Assembly (NCBI RefSeq): GCF_001426685.1
Contig: NZ_LMFB01000009.1
Coordinates: 386,454 to 450,453 of the forward strand
Length of the DNA: 64,000 bases
Reading direction: 5' to 3'
From: Rhizobium sp. Root483D2
GTDB taxonomy: Bacteria; Pseudomonadota; Alphaproteobacteria; Rhizobiales; Rhizobiaceae
Of the stretch, positions 8,732 to 17,431 are shown piece after piece; the first letter of the stretch is position 1; each line of letters starts with the position of its first letter. The notes under the pieces are model-generated. The model was not told the DNA's origin. It saw nothing but the letters and a program-made list of their open reading frames with translations, and made no database searches. Both the position numbers and the translations under genes were made by a program.

Positions 8732-8755
8732 TATTGAATACAAAAATCATTCATG
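8732..8755. promoter_or_regulatory. Second TATTGAATAC site, candidate operator for ABC operon
   Basis: TATTGAATAC at 8732-8741 is an exact copy of the box at 8471-8480 and is followed by ATTCATG at 8749-8755, a partial match to the ATTCATTTT arm of the first site. It lies about 200 bp upstream of the first ABC gene and 261 bp from the first copy. A shared regulator for both promoters is inferred. Confidence 0.4.
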
Positions 8756-8953
8756 TCATGATTTCCTTACTCGAAACGCTCGCAAGAAGCGTGACAGGTG
8801 GAACATTTTTGAAACGCCAAGGAACATCATTTTGACGCGCAAGTGACGCTTGCGCTGATGGCTTTTGCTTGCCTGCCGGAACCCATCAGCGGTTCGGGCA
8901 TCGGCGAAGCTTTGCCGAAGGATGTTCCTTGCCTTGAAACTGGCAGGATAGCG

Positions 8954-10027
8954 GTGTCGGCCGCTCTTCAACTCACGAACGTCTCGAAATCCTATGGCGG
9001 CCAAAAGGCGCTGGATAGGGTCAAGCTGTCTCTGCCCGACAATGCCTATATCTCGCTTCTGGGGCCAAGCGGTTCCGGCAAGACCACGCTTCTGCGCGTC
9101 ATTGCGGGTTTTGAGGAGCCGGAAGAGGGATCGATCTTGTTTGGCGGCAAGCGGATCGACGGCATCGCGCCGCACAATCGCGGCATTGGTTTCGTTTTCC
9201 AGAATTTCGCCCTGTTTCCGCATCTTTCCGTCTCCGAGAACATCGCCTTCGGTCTCGTCAACCGCGAACTCAACCCGGTTACCGACACAGCCCTCGTTAA
9301 GGCAAAGGTCCGCGACATCATTTCTTTGGTCGGTCTGAACGGCCTCGAAGATCGGGGCGTGACGCAGATTTCCGGTGGCCAACGCCAGCGCGTGGCTCTT
9401 GCCCGCACGCTGGTGACCGAGCCGAAGATGGTTCTGCTCGACGAGCCGCTTGGCGCGCTCGATGCCAATCTGCGCTCGCGCATGCGCACGGAATTGCGGG
9501 CCATCCGCGAGCGTTGCGGCGTGACCTTCCTGCATGTGACGGGCAGCGAGAGCGAAGCGCTTGCGATGGGCGATACGGTTCTGGTTCTCGATCATGGCCA
9601 CATTGCCCAGTCCGCGCAGTCGGATCTTCTCTACAATCGTCCCGCTTCGCCCGCCGTGGCGCGCTTTCTCAATTGCTATAATCTGTTTTCCGGCGGTGTC
9701 ACGGACGATGTCTTCGTCAGTCCGGCCGGCCGATTTGCTCTCGGAGGCTTTCGCCAGGTGGCATCGCCGCCTGCCTATGCGATCCGCTACGACCGGGTGG
9801 ATATCCGGGGCACTGATGCACCGGTTCAAGACGACGAAGTTCGTCTCGAAGGCAATTTTGTCGCCAGCGAATATTCCGGGGCGGCGATCAATTCCTTCTT
9901 CTCGCTCGATGATGGCCGCATGTTCGAGGTGGAATCTCATCTCAGCCGCGCGGCACCGCAGGCCTATGCCGAGAAAGGCCGCTACGCGCTGGTCTGGAAG
10001 CGGGAGGATGCTCTTGTCTTTGCGTGA
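8954..10027 (+). CDS. ABC transporter ATPase, PotA-like, H-loop His replaced by Gly
   Basis: A 357-residue import ATPase with a C-terminal TOBE-like regulatory domain. Walker A GPSGSGKTT, Q-loop FVFQNFALFPH, signature ISGGQRQRVALAR, Walker B MVLLDEP and D-loop GALDANL are intact. The H-loop, normally VTH, reads VTGSESEAL: the switch histidine is glycine (codon GGC near 9541). This may lower or abolish hydrolysis at that site. GTG 8954 is chosen for the AGGA five to eight bases upstream. It is first in an operon with two permeases, two dehydrogenases, a binding protein and a second ATPase (14845) with a normal H-loop, so a mixed ATPase dimer is conceivable. Confidence 0.9.
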   Translation: MSAALQLTNVSKSYGGQKALDRVKLSLPDNAYISLLGPSGSGKTTLLRVIAGFEEPEEGSILFGGKRIDGIAPHNRGIGFVFQNFALFPHLSVSENIAFGLVNRELNPVTDTALVKAKVRDIISLVGLNGLEDRGVTQISGGQRQRVALARTLVTEPKMVLLDEPLGALDANLRSRMRTELRAIRERCGVTFLHVTGSESEALAMGDTVLVLDHGHIAQSAQSDLLYNRPASPAVARFLNCYNLFSGGVTDDVFVSPAGRFALGGFRQVASPPAYAIRYDRVDIRGTDAPVQDDEVRLEGNFVASEYSGAAINSFFSLDDGRMFEVESHLSRAAPQAYAEKGRYALVWKREDALVFA

Positions 10028-10072
10028 ACACACCCTGTCACAAACGCCTTTGCCTGTTGTGGAGAATGAGAG

Positions 10073-10972
10073 ATGACGATGGCCGCGATTGGCGATGAAA
10101 CACAGGTTGAAACTTCAGCCAAAAGAAAGCTCTCCGGCCCTGCGCTCTGGCTTCTGGCGCCCGGCGTCATCTGGATGGTGCTGTTCCTGGTGCTGCCGAT
10201 CCTGATGATGGTCTATGTTTCCTTCTGGACGCAAACCACCTTCAAGATCGAGCCGACGCTCACCCTGAAGAGCTGGATCACGTTCTTCAGCAGCGAAACT
10301 TATCTGGGTGCGCTCTGGACGACGGTGCGGATCTGGCTGATCGTGCTGGTTTCGACAGTGCTTGTCGGCTATCCCACAGCCCTTTTCGTCGGCCTGTTCG
10401 TCAAGAACAAGACGATCCAGACCGTTCTTCTGGTCCTGTGCGTCATTCCGTTCTGGACCTCGTTCCTCATCCGGGTGCTTGCCTGGCGGCCGATGCTCGG
10501 CAAGGAAGGCGCCATCAACCTGATCCTGATGAAGATCGGCATTGTACAGCAGCCGATCGAGGTCCTGCTATTTTCCGAACTGTCGGTGATCATCGGCATG
10601 ACGCAGATCTATTGCGTCTTCATGGTCGGGCCGATCGCCTTCATGCTCGGCCGTATCGATCCCTCGGTGATCGAGGCGGCGCAGGACCTTGGCGCGAGCT
10701 TCGGCCGCATCTTCCGTACCATCATCCTGCCTCTGTCCATGCCGGGCGTGGTTGTCGGCGGCATCTTCGTCTCGGTCATGGTTCTCGGTGAATTCGCAAC
10801 CTCTGCCGCACTGTCCGGCCGCAAGGTCAACCTGCTCGGCAATATCATCGTGACCCAGGTCGGGTCGCTGAAATGGGCCTTTGCGGCGGTGGCCGGCGTC
10901 GTGCTGACCGTCTTGATGGGCGCGGTGGTTGCCGCACTCCTCCGGGTTGTCGATCTCAGAAAGGAGCTTTGA
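10073..10972 (+). CDS. ABC transporter permease, PotB-like
   Basis: A 299-residue inner-membrane permease of the spermidine/putrescine/iron(III)/opine-type family. Six main hydrophobic segments are visible, starting with GVIWMVLFLVLPILMMVYVS after a short cytoplasmic N-terminus. The cytoplasmic coupling motif EAAQDLGASFGRIFRTIILP, which contacts the ATPase, is present about two thirds along. It is separated by two bases from the next permease gene, so the pair is co-translated and should form the heterodimeric channel. ATG 10079 is an alternative start two codons later. The substrate is not defined by sequence. Confidence 0.93.
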   Translation: MTMAAIGDETQVETSAKRKLSGPALWLLAPGVIWMVLFLVLPILMMVYVSFWTQTTFKIEPTLTLKSWITFFSSETYLGALWTTVRIWLIVLVSTVLVGYPTALFVGLFVKNKTIQTVLLVLCVIPFWTSFLIRVLAWRPMLGKEGAINLILMKIGIVQQPIEVLLFSELSVIIGMTQIYCVFMVGPIAFMLGRIDPSVIEAAQDLGASFGRIFRTIILPLSMPGVVVGGIFVSVMVLGEFATSAALSGRKVNLLGNIIVTQVGSLKWAFAAVAGVVLTVLMGAVVAALLRVVDLRKEL

Positions 10973-10974
10973 TC

Positions 10975-11820
10975 ATGAACGCCTCCGGCATCAAATTCGG
11001 TCTTGGCACCTATACCGCGCTCTTTCTCGTCTTCCTCTATGGCCCTCTCGTGGTTCTGGCGATCCTGTCGTTCCAGACCGGGCCGGAGGGCGGGCCGCAA
11101 TTTCCGATCATCGAGTGGTCGACCTATTGGTACAAGCATCTCTTCGGCCTGACACCGCCATCGCGCATCTCGCCCTTGCCGATCAACGAGGCGCTGTTCC
11201 GCTCGATGGCGCTGGCAGTGATGACGATGATCGTTTCGACGGTTCTCGGCGTTTCCGCAGCCCAGGCGTTCCGCCGCAAGTTCAAAGGCTCCGGTTTTGT
11301 CTTCTATCTGATCGTCCTTGGCATGATGGTGCCAGGCGTTCTCGTCGGCCTCGGCATGGCGCTGGTCGCCAATTCGCTCGGGATCGACCGCCACTGGTGG
11401 GGCACGGCCTTCGTGCTGCATGTGGTCTACACCTTCCCCTTCGCATTCCTGGTGATGTTGGCGATCTTCAATCGCTTCGATCCCAGCGTTGAAGAGGCGG
11501 CCTGGTCGCTCGGCGTATCGCCGGCCCGTACCTTCCGCAAGATCACGTTCCCGCTGATCTTTCCGGGCGTGCTGTCGGCCATGCTGTTTGCCTTCACGCT
11601 GTCTTACGACGAGTTCTCGCGCACGCTGTTTGCTTCTGGCCGTGACCTGACGCTACCGCTTGCCATTTACGGCACCTTCTCGGTCGAAGTGCATCCGAAC
11701 GTCTTTGCTTTCGGCGTGCTGACGACGCTGTTCTCCTTCGCATTGCTTGGAACCTATGCCGTTCTGATGACGCTGTCGGTGCGCCGCGCCAAGCAAATGG
11801 CGATCCAGGAGGAAGCGTGA
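10975..11820 (+). CDS. ABC transporter permease, PotC-like
   Basis: A 281-residue permease partner of the preceding gene. The first helix is TYTALFLVFLYGPLVVLAIL and the coupling motif is EEAAWSLGVSPARTFRKITF, as in PotC-type proteins. AAGGAG at 10961-10966 precedes ATG 10975. The stop codon overlaps the start of the following short-chain dehydrogenase (TGATG), and GGAGGA just before that junction serves the downstream gene. The direct coupling of transporter and dehydrogenase genes indicates that the imported compound, or a product of it, is oxidised or reduced in the cytoplasm. Confidence 0.93.
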   Translation: MNASGIKFGLGTYTALFLVFLYGPLVVLAILSFQTGPEGGPQFPIIEWSTYWYKHLFGLTPPSRISPLPINEALFRSMALAVMTMIVSTVLGVSAAQAFRRKFKGSGFVFYLIVLGMMVPGVLVGLGMALVANSLGIDRHWWGTAFVLHVVYTFPFAFLVMLAIFNRFDPSVEEAAWSLGVSPARTFRKITFPLIFPGVLSAMLFAFTLSYDEFSRTLFASGRDLTLPLAIYGTFSVEVHPNVFAFGVLTTLFSFALLGTYAVLMTLSVRRAKQMAIQEEA

Positions 11821-12563
11821 TGGCGGTGGAAAAACGCTCTGCCATCGTCACCGGTGCAGGCTCCGGTATCGGCCGTGCAATTGCGCAAAAGCTCGCCGCC
11901 GACGGATATGCGGTGACGGTCAACGATCTTTCGTTTGAGAGAGCCGAGGCGGTCGTGCGTGAAATCCAGGCTGCTGGCGGAGCAGCGGCCGCCGTGGCGG
12001 GCGACGTTTCGTCTGAGGCGGATGTTGCCGCAATCCATGCGGCCGCGCTGGCCGCGCATGGTGAGACACATCTGCTCGTCAACAACGCAGGAATTGCGCA
12101 TCAGGCGCTGTTTGAAAATCTTGAGGTCAAGGATTTCGACCGGATGTTCGCGGTCCATGTGCGCGGCATGTTCCTGATGACCAAGGCGGTGCTGCCCGCC
12201 ATGCTGAAAAGCGGCGAGGGCGTGATCGTCAATGTCGCATCGCAACTCGGCCAGATCGGCGGCGTCGAGCTCACCCATTATTCCGGTGCCAAGGCTGCCA
12301 TCATCGGCATGACCAAGGCGCTGGCCCGCGAGGTTTCTAAGCGCGGCGTGCGCGTCAATGCGGTCGCGCCGGGTCCGATCAACACGCCGCTCGTCATGGA
12401 GCTTTCGGACGGCTGGCGTGCAGCCAAGAAGGCCGAACTGCCGCTCGGACGTTTCGGCGAGCCGGAGGAAGTTGCCGAGACCGTCGCCTTTCTGGCGTCG
12501 CCGGCCGCAAGCCTGTTCGTCGGCCAGACGCTTGGGCCGAATTCCGGCGATGTGATGTTGTGA
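11820..12563 (+). CDS. Short-chain dehydrogenase/reductase (SDR)
   Basis: A 247-residue classical SDR. The dinucleotide-binding motif VTGAGSGIGRA is at residues 10-20, NNAG follows near residue 85, and the catalytic YxxxK is in HYSGAKAAI. The C-terminus GQTLGPNSGDVML is of usual length. FabG-like members reduce or oxidise alcohol/ketone groups using NAD(P). A GTG at 11817 precedes the ATG directly; ATG is preferred. It lies between the transporter permeases and a second SDR, so it likely acts on the imported substrate. The two SDRs share family motifs but differ clearly in sequence, suggesting two successive or stereospecific steps rather than a recent duplication. Confidence 0.92.
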   Translation: MAVEKRSAIVTGAGSGIGRAIAQKLAADGYAVTVNDLSFERAEAVVREIQAAGGAAAAVAGDVSSEADVAAIHAAALAAHGETHLLVNNAGIAHQALFENLEVKDFDRMFAVHVRGMFLMTKAVLPAMLKSGEGVIVNVASQLGQIGGVELTHYSGAKAAIIGMTKALAREVSKRGVRVNAVAPGPINTPLVMELSDGWRAAKKAELPLGRFGEPEEVAETVAFLASPAASLFVGQTLGPNSGDVML

Positions 12564-12573
12564 GGAAGCGAGT

Positions 12574-13341
12574 ATGACAGAACCATCAAAACGTATTTCC
12601 ATCGTTACCGGCGCCGGGATCGGCATCGGGCAGGCGACGGCCAAGGCTCTTGCCGCACGCGGCGACCACGTCGTCGTCACCGATATTCTTGAAGACAAGG
12701 GAACTGAGACCGCGCGGGCCATCGTGGCCGCCGGCGGCTCTGCCGAATTCAAGCTTTACGACGTGCGCTCGACCGAGGCGACGAATGCCCTGGTTGCGGA
12801 TATCGAAAACCGCCATGGCGGCATCGACGTGATCGTCGCCAATGCCGGGATCGCGCACCGCACGCCTCTCTCTGATCTCACCGACGAAAAGTGGGACCTG
12901 ACCTTCGACATCGACCTCAAGGGTATTTTCCGGCTGGTTCGGGCCGCAGCACCCGGCATGCGGGCGCGCAAATCCGGCAGCATTGTCGCGCTCTCCTCGA
13001 TCATGGGCATTGCCTATGGCTGGGACGAACATGTGCATTATTCCGCCGCCAAATCCGGCGTCATCGGCCTGGTGCGGGGTCTCGCCGTTGAGCTCGCCCG
13101 CGACGGTGTACGGGTGAACGGCATTGCGCCGGGATATATCCGCACGGCGCAGCTGCTGTCGGAAGAAAATTCGCTGGGTCCGGCGGGCGCCGAAAAAGCC
13201 GCCGAATTCATCCCGATGGGGCGGCTTGGCACGCCGGAGGATATCGCTGACGTCATCGCGTTTCTGGCGTCGAATGGCGCGAGATACATGACCGGCCAGG
13301 TGCTGGTCGTGGATGGAGGCCTCCTCGTGGGGCGCTACTGA
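12574..13341 (+). CDS. Short-chain dehydrogenase/reductase (SDR), second copy
   Basis: A 255-residue classical SDR with VTGAGIGIGQA near the N-terminus, the structural motif NAGIAH, catalytic serine in LSSIMG and catalytic pair in HYSAAKSGV. The C-terminal GQVLVVDGG is typical of FabG-type enzymes. A GAGGAAG ribosome site stands before ATG 12574, ten bases after the previous stop. It is followed by a 110-bp gap and then the binding-protein gene. Together with the first SDR it forms the catabolic part of the transporter operon; the actual hydroxyl or keto substrate is unknown. Confidence 0.92.
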   Translation: MTEPSKRISIVTGAGIGIGQATAKALAARGDHVVVTDILEDKGTETARAIVAAGGSAEFKLYDVRSTEATNALVADIENRHGGIDVIVANAGIAHRTPLSDLTDEKWDLTFDIDLKGIFRLVRAAAPGMRARKSGSIVALSSIMGIAYGWDEHVHYSAAKSGVIGLVRGLAVELARDGVRVNGIAPGYIRTAQLLSEENSLGPAGAEKAAEFIPMGRLGTPEDIADVIAFLASNGARYMTGQVLVVDGGLLVGRY

Positions 13342-13451
13342 ACCGTCTGGGCCGCACGGCGGGCGCTACCGCCGCCTGCGGCCTGCGGAAACTGAAGAAT
13401 GAGCCGCGATCAAACGGGGTTCGGGGAACAACAATCAACTGGAGAAGAGAC

Positions 13452-14684
13452 ATGTCCAACATGGAAATCAATCGCCGCTCCCTTCTGAAGCGGTCCGCAG
13501 GCATGATGGCGCTCGCCATGGGCGGCGGCACGCACCTTCTGTCGTCTCGTGCGGCCTATGCCCAGGCGGCCGATCTTGCCAGCCAGAGCCTGCGCACCAT
13601 CGGTCTTTCGGTGACCGTACAGGAGCGTATTCTGGAAGAGTTCAAGAAGGCGTCGGGCGTCGGCAGCACGTCCGGCACGGCCGCGACCTTCCCGGATGCG
13701 CAGACCAAGATCCTGTCCGGCTCGAAGGATTACGATTGCTGGGAAATCATCGCCGAGCGCCTGCCGTCGATCGTCATGACCGACAATGTCGAGGTCATCC
13801 CGGCCGCATCGTTGAAGAACTGGGCCAACATCCGCGAAGTCTTCACCAAGCCGAGCGACAAGTGGGATGCCAAGGCGCAGATCACCGGCCAGATCTGGGC
13901 AGACGAGGCGCAGACCACACTCAATATGGTGCCTGCGGTCTATAACTACGATTCCATCGGTTACAATCCCGACGTGGTCAGTGCCGAAGAAGCCAATACA
14001 TGGGCTGCGATCTTCGATCCGAAGTGGAAGGGCAAATCCGGCCTCAATACCGATCCGCTGATCGCCTTCGGTCAGGCGATCATGGCCATGAACACGCTCG
14101 GTCTCTCCGACGTGAAAAACCCCGGAAACGCGACGGCGGCGGAAATCGACGAGGCTGCGGCCTTCCTGATTTCGAAGAAGAAGGAAGGCCAGTTCCGCGC
14201 TCTCTGGGGCGATTTCGGCGAGCTGGTCAACCTCATGGCATCGGGTGAAATGGTCGTCTGCGATGCCTGGCAGCCAGCTGTCATGGCCGTCAAGGCGCAG
14301 GGCAAGCCCTGCAAATACGCCGTGCCGAAGGAAGGCTATCGCGGCTGGGCGATCGGCCCGACGATGATCGCCGGTACGGCCAACCGCGAAGCCGTCATCG
14401 CCTATGCCGACTACTGGCTCTCCGGCGAACCGGGCATCGCCGTCTCCGAACAGGGCTATTACTCGCCATCGACCAACATCAAGGATGTTATGGCGCCGGA
14501 AAAATATGCCTTCTGGTATGAGGGCAAGCCTTGGGCCGGCGCCGAAGAGCGCGGCATCAAGGAAGGCGATCTGCGCGATGGCGGCTCGCTCGAAGAGCGC
14601 GCGGCCAATGTTGCCTACTGGCATCAGTGGCCGGATGAATACGACCATCTCATCCAGAAATGGGACGAATTCCTGAGCGCATAA
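13452..14684 (+). CDS. Periplasmic solute-binding protein, PotD-like, Tat-exported
   Basis: A 410-residue substrate-binding protein. The N-terminus has a twin-arginine signal (NRRSLLKRS), a moderately hydrophobic stretch and a probable AYAQA cleavage site near residue 38, so it should be exported folded by the Tat system. The mature part resembles spermidine/putrescine-type binding proteins, with YNYDSIGYNPDVV and the tryptophan-rich segment YAFWYEGKPWAG near the C-terminus. GGAGAAG precedes the ATG. It is the binding partner of the flanking permeases and ATPases. A shorter-range duplicate without signal peptide lies at 18491-19711 and shares the C-terminal FWYEG/DGGS pattern. Confidence 0.92.
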   Translation: MSNMEINRRSLLKRSAGMMALAMGGGTHLLSSRAAYAQAADLASQSLRTIGLSVTVQERILEEFKKASGVGSTSGTAATFPDAQTKILSGSKDYDCWEIIAERLPSIVMTDNVEVIPAASLKNWANIREVFTKPSDKWDAKAQITGQIWADEAQTTLNMVPAVYNYDSIGYNPDVVSAEEANTWAAIFDPKWKGKSGLNTDPLIAFGQAIMAMNTLGLSDVKNPGNATAAEIDEAAAFLISKKKEGQFRALWGDFGELVNLMASGEMVVCDAWQPAVMAVKAQGKPCKYAVPKEGYRGWAIGPTMIAGTANREAVIAYADYWLSGEPGIAVSEQGYYSPSTNIKDVMAPEKYAFWYEGKPWAGAEERGIKEGDLRDGGSLEERAANVAYWHQWPDEYDHLIQKWDEFLSA

Positions 14685-14690
14685 CCTCTA

Positions 14691-14802
14691 CCTCCCCCTT
14701 GAGTGGGAGGTTGCGCGAACGCGCGGGTTGGGGTGATTTGTTGGTTTTTTCAACGGTCACCCCACCCGGCATTGCATCCAGCCCTTCCCGTAAAGGGAAG
14801 GG
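14691..14802. repeat. Palindromic intergenic repeat, three nested hairpins
   Basis: Between the binding protein and the second ATPase lie several perfect or near-perfect dyads: CCTCCC/GGGAGG (14691-14710), GCGCG/CGCGC (14713-14724), GGGTTGGGGTGA pairing with TCACCCCACCC (14725-14767, one bulge) and CCCTTCCC/GGGAAGGG (14782-14802). Such mosaic palindromes recur in rhizobial intergenic DNA. It may also dampen read-through or stabilise the upstream binding-protein mRNA. Confidence 0.65.
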
Positions 14803-14844
14803 TCACAATCTGACGTATTCCTTATCCTGTCCGGAGCGACACTC

Positions 14845-15954
14845 ATGATCTACGACCTGGAACTCATCAATGTCGGCAAGGTTTACGACAACGGGACACC
14901 GGCGGTCATCGATTTCAATCTGTCCGTCACCAAGGGCGAGTTCATCGCGTTTCTGGGACCATCCGGCTGCGGCAAGACGACGACGCTGAGGATGATCGCC
15001 GGATTTGAAGGCATTTCCTCCGGCGACATGATGATCAAGGGCGTGCGGATGAACGACGTGCCGCCGCAGGGGCGGCCAACCTCGATGATTTTCCAGAGCT
15101 ATGCTTTGTTTCCGCATATGACGGTGCGCCGCAATGTCGGCTATGGCCTTGAGGTCAAGGGCATGGCGAAAAGCGAGCGCGACGCCAAGGTTGACCGGAT
15201 CCTCGCCACGCTCGGACTGGAGGATATTGCCGAGCGCAAGCCGGACAAGCTGTCCGGCGGCCAGCGCCAGCGCATCGCGCTTGCACGCGGCCTCGTGGTC
15301 GAACCGGATATTCTTCTTCTCGACGAGCCGCTGGGCGCGCTTGACGCCAATCTGCGCAAGGCGATCCAGAACGAGCTGAAACTGCTGCAAAAGACTTTGG
15401 GCATCACCTTCATCTTCGTCACCCACGCCCAGTCGGAAGCGCTGGCATTGTCCGACCGTATCGTCGTCATGAACCAAGGCCGCATCGAACAGATCAGCCC
15501 GCCGCATCAGCTCTATACCCGCCCGAACACGCCGTTCGTCGCGCAGTTCATCGGCCGCAACACGATCTTCCAGGGTGAAGTGCAGGGTGCAGAGGGCGAC
15601 AATATCACCGTGTCCACGCCTGTGGGCATGTTGTCTGGGCGTGCCAATGGCGCCGTGCCCGGCAAGACGAAGGTCAATCTGGTCATCCCCGCAGAGGCCA
15701 TGGAAGTGCATGCGGCAGATGCCGGCCTGCGCGAGCGTCTCGTCGGTAATATCGGCGGCAATGTCGTCGATGCACGGATCGAGCGGTTCGATGTCGTCGG
15801 TCACATCTCGCATCTGACAGCCAGCCTGCCGGATGGCCGCGCGGTCTCGCTCGAGGCGCATATCGATAAATATCAGCCGGAGGCCTTTCCGGTCGGGTCC
15901 GGCGTTCTTCTGTCATGGAACCCGGCGCAAGCGACCGTCATCCCCGTTCACTGA
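14845..15954 (+). CDS. ABC transporter ATPase, PotA-like (second of the operon)
   Basis: A 369-residue import ATPase. Walker [11 protein letters not shown]-loop [11 protein letters not shown], signature [13 protein letters not shown], Walker B ILLLDEP and the H-loop [10 protein letters not shown] are all canonical, followed by a C-terminal TOBE domain from about residue 280. GGAG lies before ATG 14845. A single transporter normally needs one ATPase gene; this locus has two, and the other (8954) lacks the H-loop histidine. This one should supply the competent catalytic site, either as homodimer or in a mixed pair. It is separated from the binding-protein gene by a palindromic repeat. Confidence 0.93.
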   Translation: MIYDLELINVGKVYDNGTPAVIDFNLSVTKGEFIAFLGPSGCGKTTTLRMIAGFEGISSGDMMIKGVRMNDVPPQGRPTSMIFQSYALFPHMTVRRNVGYGLEVKGMAKSERDAKVDRILATLGLEDIAERKPDKLSGGQRQRIALARGLVVEPDILLLDEPLGALDANLRKAIQNELKLLQKTLGITFIFVTHAQSEALALSDRIVVMNQGRIEQISPPHQLYTRPNTPFVAQFIGRNTIFQGEVQGAEGDNITVSTPVGMLSGRANGAVPGKTKVNLVIPAEAMEVHAADAGLRERLVGNIGGNVVDARIERFDVVGHISHLTASLPDGRAVSLEAHIDKYQPEAFPVGSGVLLSWNPAQATVIPVH

Positions 15955-15992
15955 GACGACTTTTCAAACAAGAAACCACAAGGAGACATACC

Positions 15993-16874
15993 ATGGCGAA
16001 GGAAATCTTTTGCAGCTTCGGCGTCGACGTCGATGCCGTTGCAGGCTGGCTCGGCTCTTACGGTGGCGAGGATTCGCCTGATGATATTTCGCGCGGTCTT
16101 TTTGCCGGCGAAGTTGGCAGCCCGCGTCTCCTGAAGTTGTTCGACCGCTTCGGCATCAAGACGACATGGTTCATTCCCGGCCACTCGATCGAGACATTTC
16201 CCGAGCAGATGCAGGCTGTGGCCGATGCGGGCCACGAGATCGGCATTCACGGCTATACGCATGAAAACCCGATCGCGATGACGCGCGAGCAGGAAACCGA
16301 GATCCTCGACAAGTGCATCGATCTCGTCACCAAGCTCTCCGGCAAGCGGCCCACGGGCTATGTTGCGCCATGGTGGGAATTTTCCAACGTCACAAATGAA
16401 TTGCTGCTCGAGCGTGGCATCAAGTACGACCATTCGCTGATGCACAACGATTTCACGCCCTACTACGTGCGGGTCGGCGACAGCTGGACCAAGATCGACT
16501 ATTCCAAGAAGCCGTCCGATTGGATGGTGCCCTTGAAGCGTGGCCAGGAAACCGACCTCATCGAAATTCCGGCCTCCTGGTATCTCGACGATTTGCCGCC
16601 GATGATGTTCATCAAGAAAGCCCCGAACAGCCACGGTTTTGTTAATCCGCATGATATCGAACAGATGTGGCGCGACCAGTTCGACTGGGTTTACCGCGAA
16701 ATGGATTACGCTGTTTTCCCGATCACCATCCACCCGGACGTGGCCGGCCGGCCGCAGGTGCTGATGATGCTGGAACGGCTGTTTGCTCATATGAGCAAGC
16801 ATCCGGGCGTGAAGTTCGTCACCATGAACGAAATCGCCGATGATTTCGCCAAGCGCTTTCCACGCAAGAAGTAG
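15993..16874 (+). CDS. Polysaccharide deacetylase-family hydrolase (cytosolic)
   Basis: A 293-residue NodB-fold hydrolase. The N-terminal metal Asp is in [18 protein letters not shown], the metal-binding histidines are in HGYTHENP (HxxxH-like), and a later APWWEFS matches the family's third motif. There is no signal peptide, and the closest known relatives by motif are the cytoplasmic HpPgdA/PuuE-type proteins, some of which act on cyclic amides or small N-acyl compounds rather than on polymers. AGGAG precedes ATG 15993. Position at the end of the ABC/SDR operon suggests de-N-acylation or ring opening of the imported compound; this is an inference. Confidence 0.88.
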   Translation: MAKEIFCSFGVDVDAVAGWLGSYGGEDSPDDISRGLFAGEVGSPRLLKLFDRFGIKTTWFIPGHSIETFPEQMQAVADAGHEIGIHGYTHENPIAMTREQETEILDKCIDLVTKLSGKRPTGYVAPWWEFSNVTNELLLERGIKYDHSLMHNDFTPYYVRVGDSWTKIDYSKKPSDWMVPLKRGQETDLIEIPASWYLDDLPPMMFIKKAPNSHGFVNPHDIEQMWRDQFDWVYREMDYAVFPITIHPDVAGRPQVLMMLERLFAHMSKHPGVKFVTMNEIADDFAKRFPRKK

Positions 16875-16886
16875 GGCGGTTTGAAA

Positions 16887-17038
16887 TAAAAAACCCCCTC
16901 TGGCCTGTCGGCCATCTCCCCCACAAGGGGGGAGAAGACCCAGGACTAGCTCTCCGTCCTATAACGTGTTGGAACGCGTTGAGGGTGCGGCAGGTTAAGC
17001 CCCTCCCCCTGTGGTGAGGGGTTGGTGAGGGGTTTTTT
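16887..17038. repeat. Palindromic intergenic repeat with inverted ends
   Basis: The intergenic DNA after the deacetylase gene is a long imperfect palindrome. Its outer ends pair (AAAAACCCCCTC near 16890 with GAGGGGTTTTTT near 17027-17038), and internal hairpins include CTCCCCC/GGGGGGAG at 16916-16934 and CCCCTC runs opposite GAGGGG runs at 17001-17033. The end T-run could act as a rho-independent terminator for the operon. It resembles the repeat at 14691-14802 in style, not in exact sequence. Confidence 0.6.
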
Positions 17039-17095
17039 CAACTACGATGTTTTAGTCGCTGGGGTTGTAGCAAAACCCAGGTTCGGAGAGAGATC

Positions 17096-17431
17096 ATGTG
17101 CTCGCTTTGCGGGGTTCTCGGAGGCAATGAACACTGGGCCGATGCGGTGGCGCGGCCGGGTGTTTTCACGCGCAATGTCGAGAGGATAGACCGGCGGCGT
17201 GAGCGTGCCAACCGGGTTCGGGTGGCCAATCGCGTGCTTTCAGGTTTCGGCATGACGCTGTCGGACTGGCAGGGGGCATCCTTCGTGCTGTCGACACGCA
17301 CCGGCAAGAGCGAGATCATCGAAGATCTCGGTCATCTCTGGCCGGCGGCCGAGCGGCTTTCGGGCCGGGATTGCGATCCGTTGAACATTCAGATCATCGA
17401 GCGGATGGAGGCGGCGCGCGATGGCGGATAG
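17096..17431 (+). CDS. Small conserved-looking protein with CxxC motif, paired with CobW
   Basis: A 111-residue protein of unknown function that begins MCSLCGVLGG. The CxxC so close to the N-terminus is suited to metal or Fe-S binding, but only two cysteines are there, plus one at about residue 92. The middle is basic (RIDRRRERANRVRVANRVL) and the C-terminal half amphipathic. GGAGAGAG precedes the ATG. The gene overlaps the CobW-type GTPase by 11 bases, so the two are translationally coupled and probably work together; a metallochaperone client or adaptor is one idea. No domain was recognised with certainty. Confidence 0.72.
   Translation: MCSLCGVLGGNEHWADAVARPGVFTRNVERIDRRRERANRVRVANRVLSGFGMTLSDWQGASFVLSTRTGKSEIIEDLGHLWPAAERLSGRDCDPLNIQIIERMEAARDGG

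Larger units (their letters stand above)
8411..8953. other. Divergent intergenic region with candidate operators
   Basis: This 543-bp non-coding stretch separates the double-wHTH regulator from the ABC operon. It is clearly AT-richer than the flanking genes. It holds a perfect 12-bp inverted repeat at 8463-8503 and two copies of TATTGAATAC at 8471-8480 and 8732-8741. The reading frame of the downstream ATPase is open from 8843, but no family similarity exists before about 8954. No RNA gene or terminator was recognised. Confidence 0.6.

Noticed and set aside
8756..10033. Long minus-strand open frame of 425 codons
   Set aside because: It lies wholly antisense to the PotA-like ATPase, which has all nucleotide-binding motifs; a GC-rich shadow frame.
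13410..14648. Long minus-strand open frame of 412 codons
   Set aside because: Antisense shadow of the Tat-exported binding-protein gene, with no domain of its own.
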